From JBGTKH01 sp041744735 (lineage in GTDB: Bacteria > Planctomycetota > Planctomycetia > Pirellulales > Pirellulaceae), in NCBI GenBank assembly GCA_041744735.1, contig JBGTKH010000156.1:1-16927 (forward strand): a DNA stretch of 16,927 nucleotides. Reading direction: 5' to 3'. Shown piece after piece: positions 15,583-16,927 of the stretch. A model generated the notes under the pieces. That model saw only the letters and a program-made list of their open reading frames with translations. It was not told the origin of the DNA and did not search any database. Both the position numbers and the translations under genes were made by a program. Position 1 is the stretch's first letter. Each line of letters opens with the position of its first letter.

Positions 15583-15624
15583 AAAAAAAGCGGCGGCGGG
15601 GATGTCTCCCCGTCCGCCGCCGCT
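15583..15624 (-). terminator. Strong intrinsic terminator on the minus strand
   Basis: AGCGGCGGC (15589-15597) pairs with GCCGCCGCT (15616-15624), and GGGGA pairs with TCCCC inside it, around a TGTC loop with one 4-nt bulge. On the minus strand this hairpin runs straight into seven T (A7 at 15583-15589). That is a classical rho-independent terminator for leftward transcription. No protein gene on the minus strand lies upstream of it, so it should end a small RNA or a leader ahead of folK. Confidence 0.65.
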
Positions 15625-15802
15625 CGTCATTTCCGCACGCTCCCTGCGCGGAAGGAACGAAAAAAGCGTGGGGGGGACCTCCGAGCCACGACTTGCGCCG
15701 CCGACTGTCGATCCCTGCTGTCGCCGCCCCCCAAAGCTTTCTGTAAAGGCTCATTTGCGGCAACCGTGTGGGCTGCCACGTGCATTTTGCGTTGGCCACT
15801 AC

Positions 15803-15949
15803 AGAAACTTCGCGAGCAGGAGACGAACATGTCGTGCGCGCACCACAAGCGCCGCTGATGATACGCACACGTCATTCTATCCCGGACGGAACCAGAATGA
15901 TTCAGTCGTCAAACACCGCAAGTCGGTGAGTTTAAGTCGCGAAGTTTCT
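15803..15949. repeat. 13-bp perfect inverted repeat, widely spaced
   Basis: AGAAACTTCGCGA (15803-15815) and TCGCGAAGTTTCT (15937-15949) are exact reverse complements separated by 121 nt. A 13-bp chance match in an interval this short is unlikely. The pair brackets the short ORF at 15829-15858. It could be paired operators, ends of a small element, or a long-range RNA stem. Confidence 0.4.
15829..15858 (+). CDS. Possible very short ORF (9 codons) with a good ribosome binding site
   Basis: AGGAG spaced 6 nt precedes ATG 15829, as good as the sites of the two best-initiated genes in the window. The frame reads MSCAHHKRR and stops at TGA 15856-15858. It may be a leader peptide, the stub of a lost gene, or chance. 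No downstream gene is close enough (the flippase starts 281 nt later) for simple attenuation. Low confidence. Confidence 0.2.
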   Translation: MSCAHHKRR

Positions 15950-16139
15950 TAGTCGTAACAGACTCACATTGTGCGGAGTAAACGCAAGTTGTCAAGCAAT
16001 GGGACGCGAAGATTTTGGAAATAGTTGAAAGTAGTTTTTGTCGCGCCGTGACCCCTTGCGTTTTTTCCTTGCCTCGTTCTTCGCGCTGCGCGCCACGTTG
16101 AGCTTGCAGCGCCGCGCAGGGTTTGCTCTGCTTCGCAGC

Positions 16140-16927
16140 ATGAGCGACCGGCAACATAGTGCGCGGCGCGGCGCACAATTTTCTTCCGACGAACTGCGGC
16201 ACGCGGTGCGCGGCGGCACGCGCGCGGTGATCGTCGCACAAATTGCGTCGCAGTTGATCTCGCTGCTCGTGCTGGCCGCGCTGTATCGTTTGATCGAGCC
16301 GGCGGATTTCGGTTTGCTGGGCATGGCAGTGCCCTTGGTCTTGTTGCTGCGCACGTGCGCGACGTTGGGCTTGAACGCGGCGGCTGTGCAGCGCGGTCAG
16401 CTTTCGCCGGAGCAACTCTCGTCGCTGTTTTGGATCAACCTGTTGATTGCCGCGATCACCACTGCACTGATCGCCGCGGGCGGGCCGCTGCTGGCCGTGT
16501 TGTATCAAACGCCGCAAGTCTCGCCGGTGTGTGCGTCGCTGGCAGCCACTTCGCTGGTCACGGCGCTGGGCGCACAACATCAGGCGCTGCTGGAACGCAA
16601 GCTGCGGTTGGGCCGTTTGTCCGTGTGTCGGCTCATTGGACAAGCCTTCGGCGGAGCGGCGGGCGTGGCTGCGGCGCTGGCCGGCTGGGGCGTGTGGGCG
16701 CTGATTGTGCAGCAGTATGTGGAGTTGCTGGTGATCGACGCGACCGTGTGGCTGGTCGAACCATGGCGGCCCGCGGCACCATGGCGCGGCCGGCCGATTG
16801 GCGACCTGCTGCTGTTCGGCGGCTATTACAGCCTGAGCAATCTGGCCTTCACGCTGGCGCAAAACCTGGACAAGGTACTGATCGCGTGGCTGCTGGGTGG
16901 CACGACGGAAGGCCGCGCGATGTTGGG
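16140..16927 (+). CDS. Polysaccharide flippase (Wzx/lipopolysaccharide biosynthesis type), cut by window edge
   Basis: From ATG 16140 the plus strand is open for 262 codons to the edge of the window, beginning MSDRQHSARRGAQFSSDELR. Members move undecaprenyl-linked sugar repeats across the inner membrane. After a basic cytoplasmic start, hydrophobic helices follow at about residues 28-50, 54-75, 93-120, 128-148, 165-205 and 225-250. The LIEPADFGLLGMAVPL segment (51-66) matches the L-x-P-x-D-F-G-L pattern of the polysaccharide synthesis export family. Later HQALLERKLRLGRLSVCRLIGQ and the NLDKVLIAWLLGG segment near the edge also fit. The frame stays open upstream to about 16035, so TTG starts at 16098 or 16104 are possible; none has a clear Shine-Dalgarno. 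About half of the expected length (roughly 480 residues) is present. Neighbouring glycan genes probably lie to the right. Confidence 0.85.
   Translation, partial: MSDRQHSARRGAQFSSDELRHAVRGGTRAVIVAQIASQLISLLVLAALYRLIEPADFGLLGMAVPLVLLLRTCATLGLNAAAVQRGQLSPEQLSSLFWINLLIAAITTALIAAGGPLLAVLYQTPQVSPVCASLAATSLVTALGAQHQALLERKLRLGRLSVCRLIGQAFGGAAGVAAALAGWGVWALIVQQYVELLVIDATVWLVEPWRPAAPWRGRPIGDLLLFGGYYSLSNLAFTLAQNLDKVLIAWLLGGTTEGRAML

Larger units (their letters stand above)
15625..16139. other. Gene-poor stretch with possible structured RNA
   Basis: No convincing protein gene fills this interval. It holds several hairpins: GGCAACC/GGCTGCC (15759-15777, 7 bp with one G-U pair on the minus strand), TTCCGC/GCGGAA (15631-15654) and a possible long-range stem of G6 with C6 runs (15667-15673 with 15727-15732). 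Also present are a TCATTCT/AGAATGA hairpin (15872-15900) and CACCG/CGGTG (15914-15928). Together with the minus-strand terminator at 15583-15624, this suggests a structured RNA of roughly 150-250 nt read leftward. I do not recognise it as 6S, SRP, RNase P RNA or tmRNA. The last 180 nt before the flippase start show no clear promoter or Shine-Dalgarno. Confidence 0.4.

Noticed and set aside
15575..15868. Minus-strand open frame of 97 codons in the gene-poor stretch
   Set aside because: Its last codons run through the terminator hairpin and T-run at 15583-15624, which a real gene would not include. The protein sequence shows no domain, and no ribosome binding site was found.
15909..16862. Minus-strand open frame of 317 codons opposite the flippase
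   Set aside because: It is very rich in Gln and Arg, with no domain, and mirrors the hydrophobic flippase coding sequence on the plus strand.

Overview
The window looks like chromosomal DNA of a Planctomycetota bacterium, probably of the Pirellulales type. This is inferred from G+C-rich genes, large secreted fusion enzymes, an oversized lipoprotein transferase, a POTRA protein of no recognisable family, and many unrelated palindromes between genes. No rRNA, tRNA, CRISPR array or insertion sequence was seen.

Layout, left to right. A minus-strand secreted protein is cut by the left edge (1-94). Opposite to it runs a large exported fusion of an atypical D-aminoacylase-like amidohydrolase and an intact M19 dipeptidase (299-3184). 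A DUF4349 lipoprotein (3470-4324) converges on a secreted SIMPL-domain protein (4338-5261). Then come three housekeeping genes on the minus strand: a pterin-4a-carbinolamine dehydratase (5499-5867), Lgt with an inserted PDZ domain (6090-7424) and panC (7583-8482). Divergent from panC is a secreted POTRA-domain protein with no recognisable barrel (8716-11154). Next is a two-gene minus-strand unit of lower G+C: a DUF262 protein (12532-14166) followed by a HipA-family kinase (11293-12507). A folK-deoxynucleoside kinase fusion (14430-15482) follows. After a gene-poor stretch of about 650 nt, a polysaccharide flippase (16140 onward) runs off the right edge.

How the genes relate. Several act at the envelope: export signals, lipoprotein maturation by Lgt (which would process the DUF4349 lipoprotein), the POTRA protein and the flippase. 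Others serve cofactor and nucleotide supply (panC, folK-dNK, pterin dehydratase). Apart from the DUF262-HipA pair, the genes are mostly separated by 150-300 nt and do not form tight operons.

The best candidate for an undescribed system is the DUF262-HipA pair. It has no HipB-like antitoxin, and the DUF262 protein has no visible HNH nuclease half. Other points of interest are the PDZ insertion in Lgt, GTAG-headed REP doublets that share architecture but not stem sequence, and a strong minus-strand intrinsic terminator with no evident gene upstream of it.
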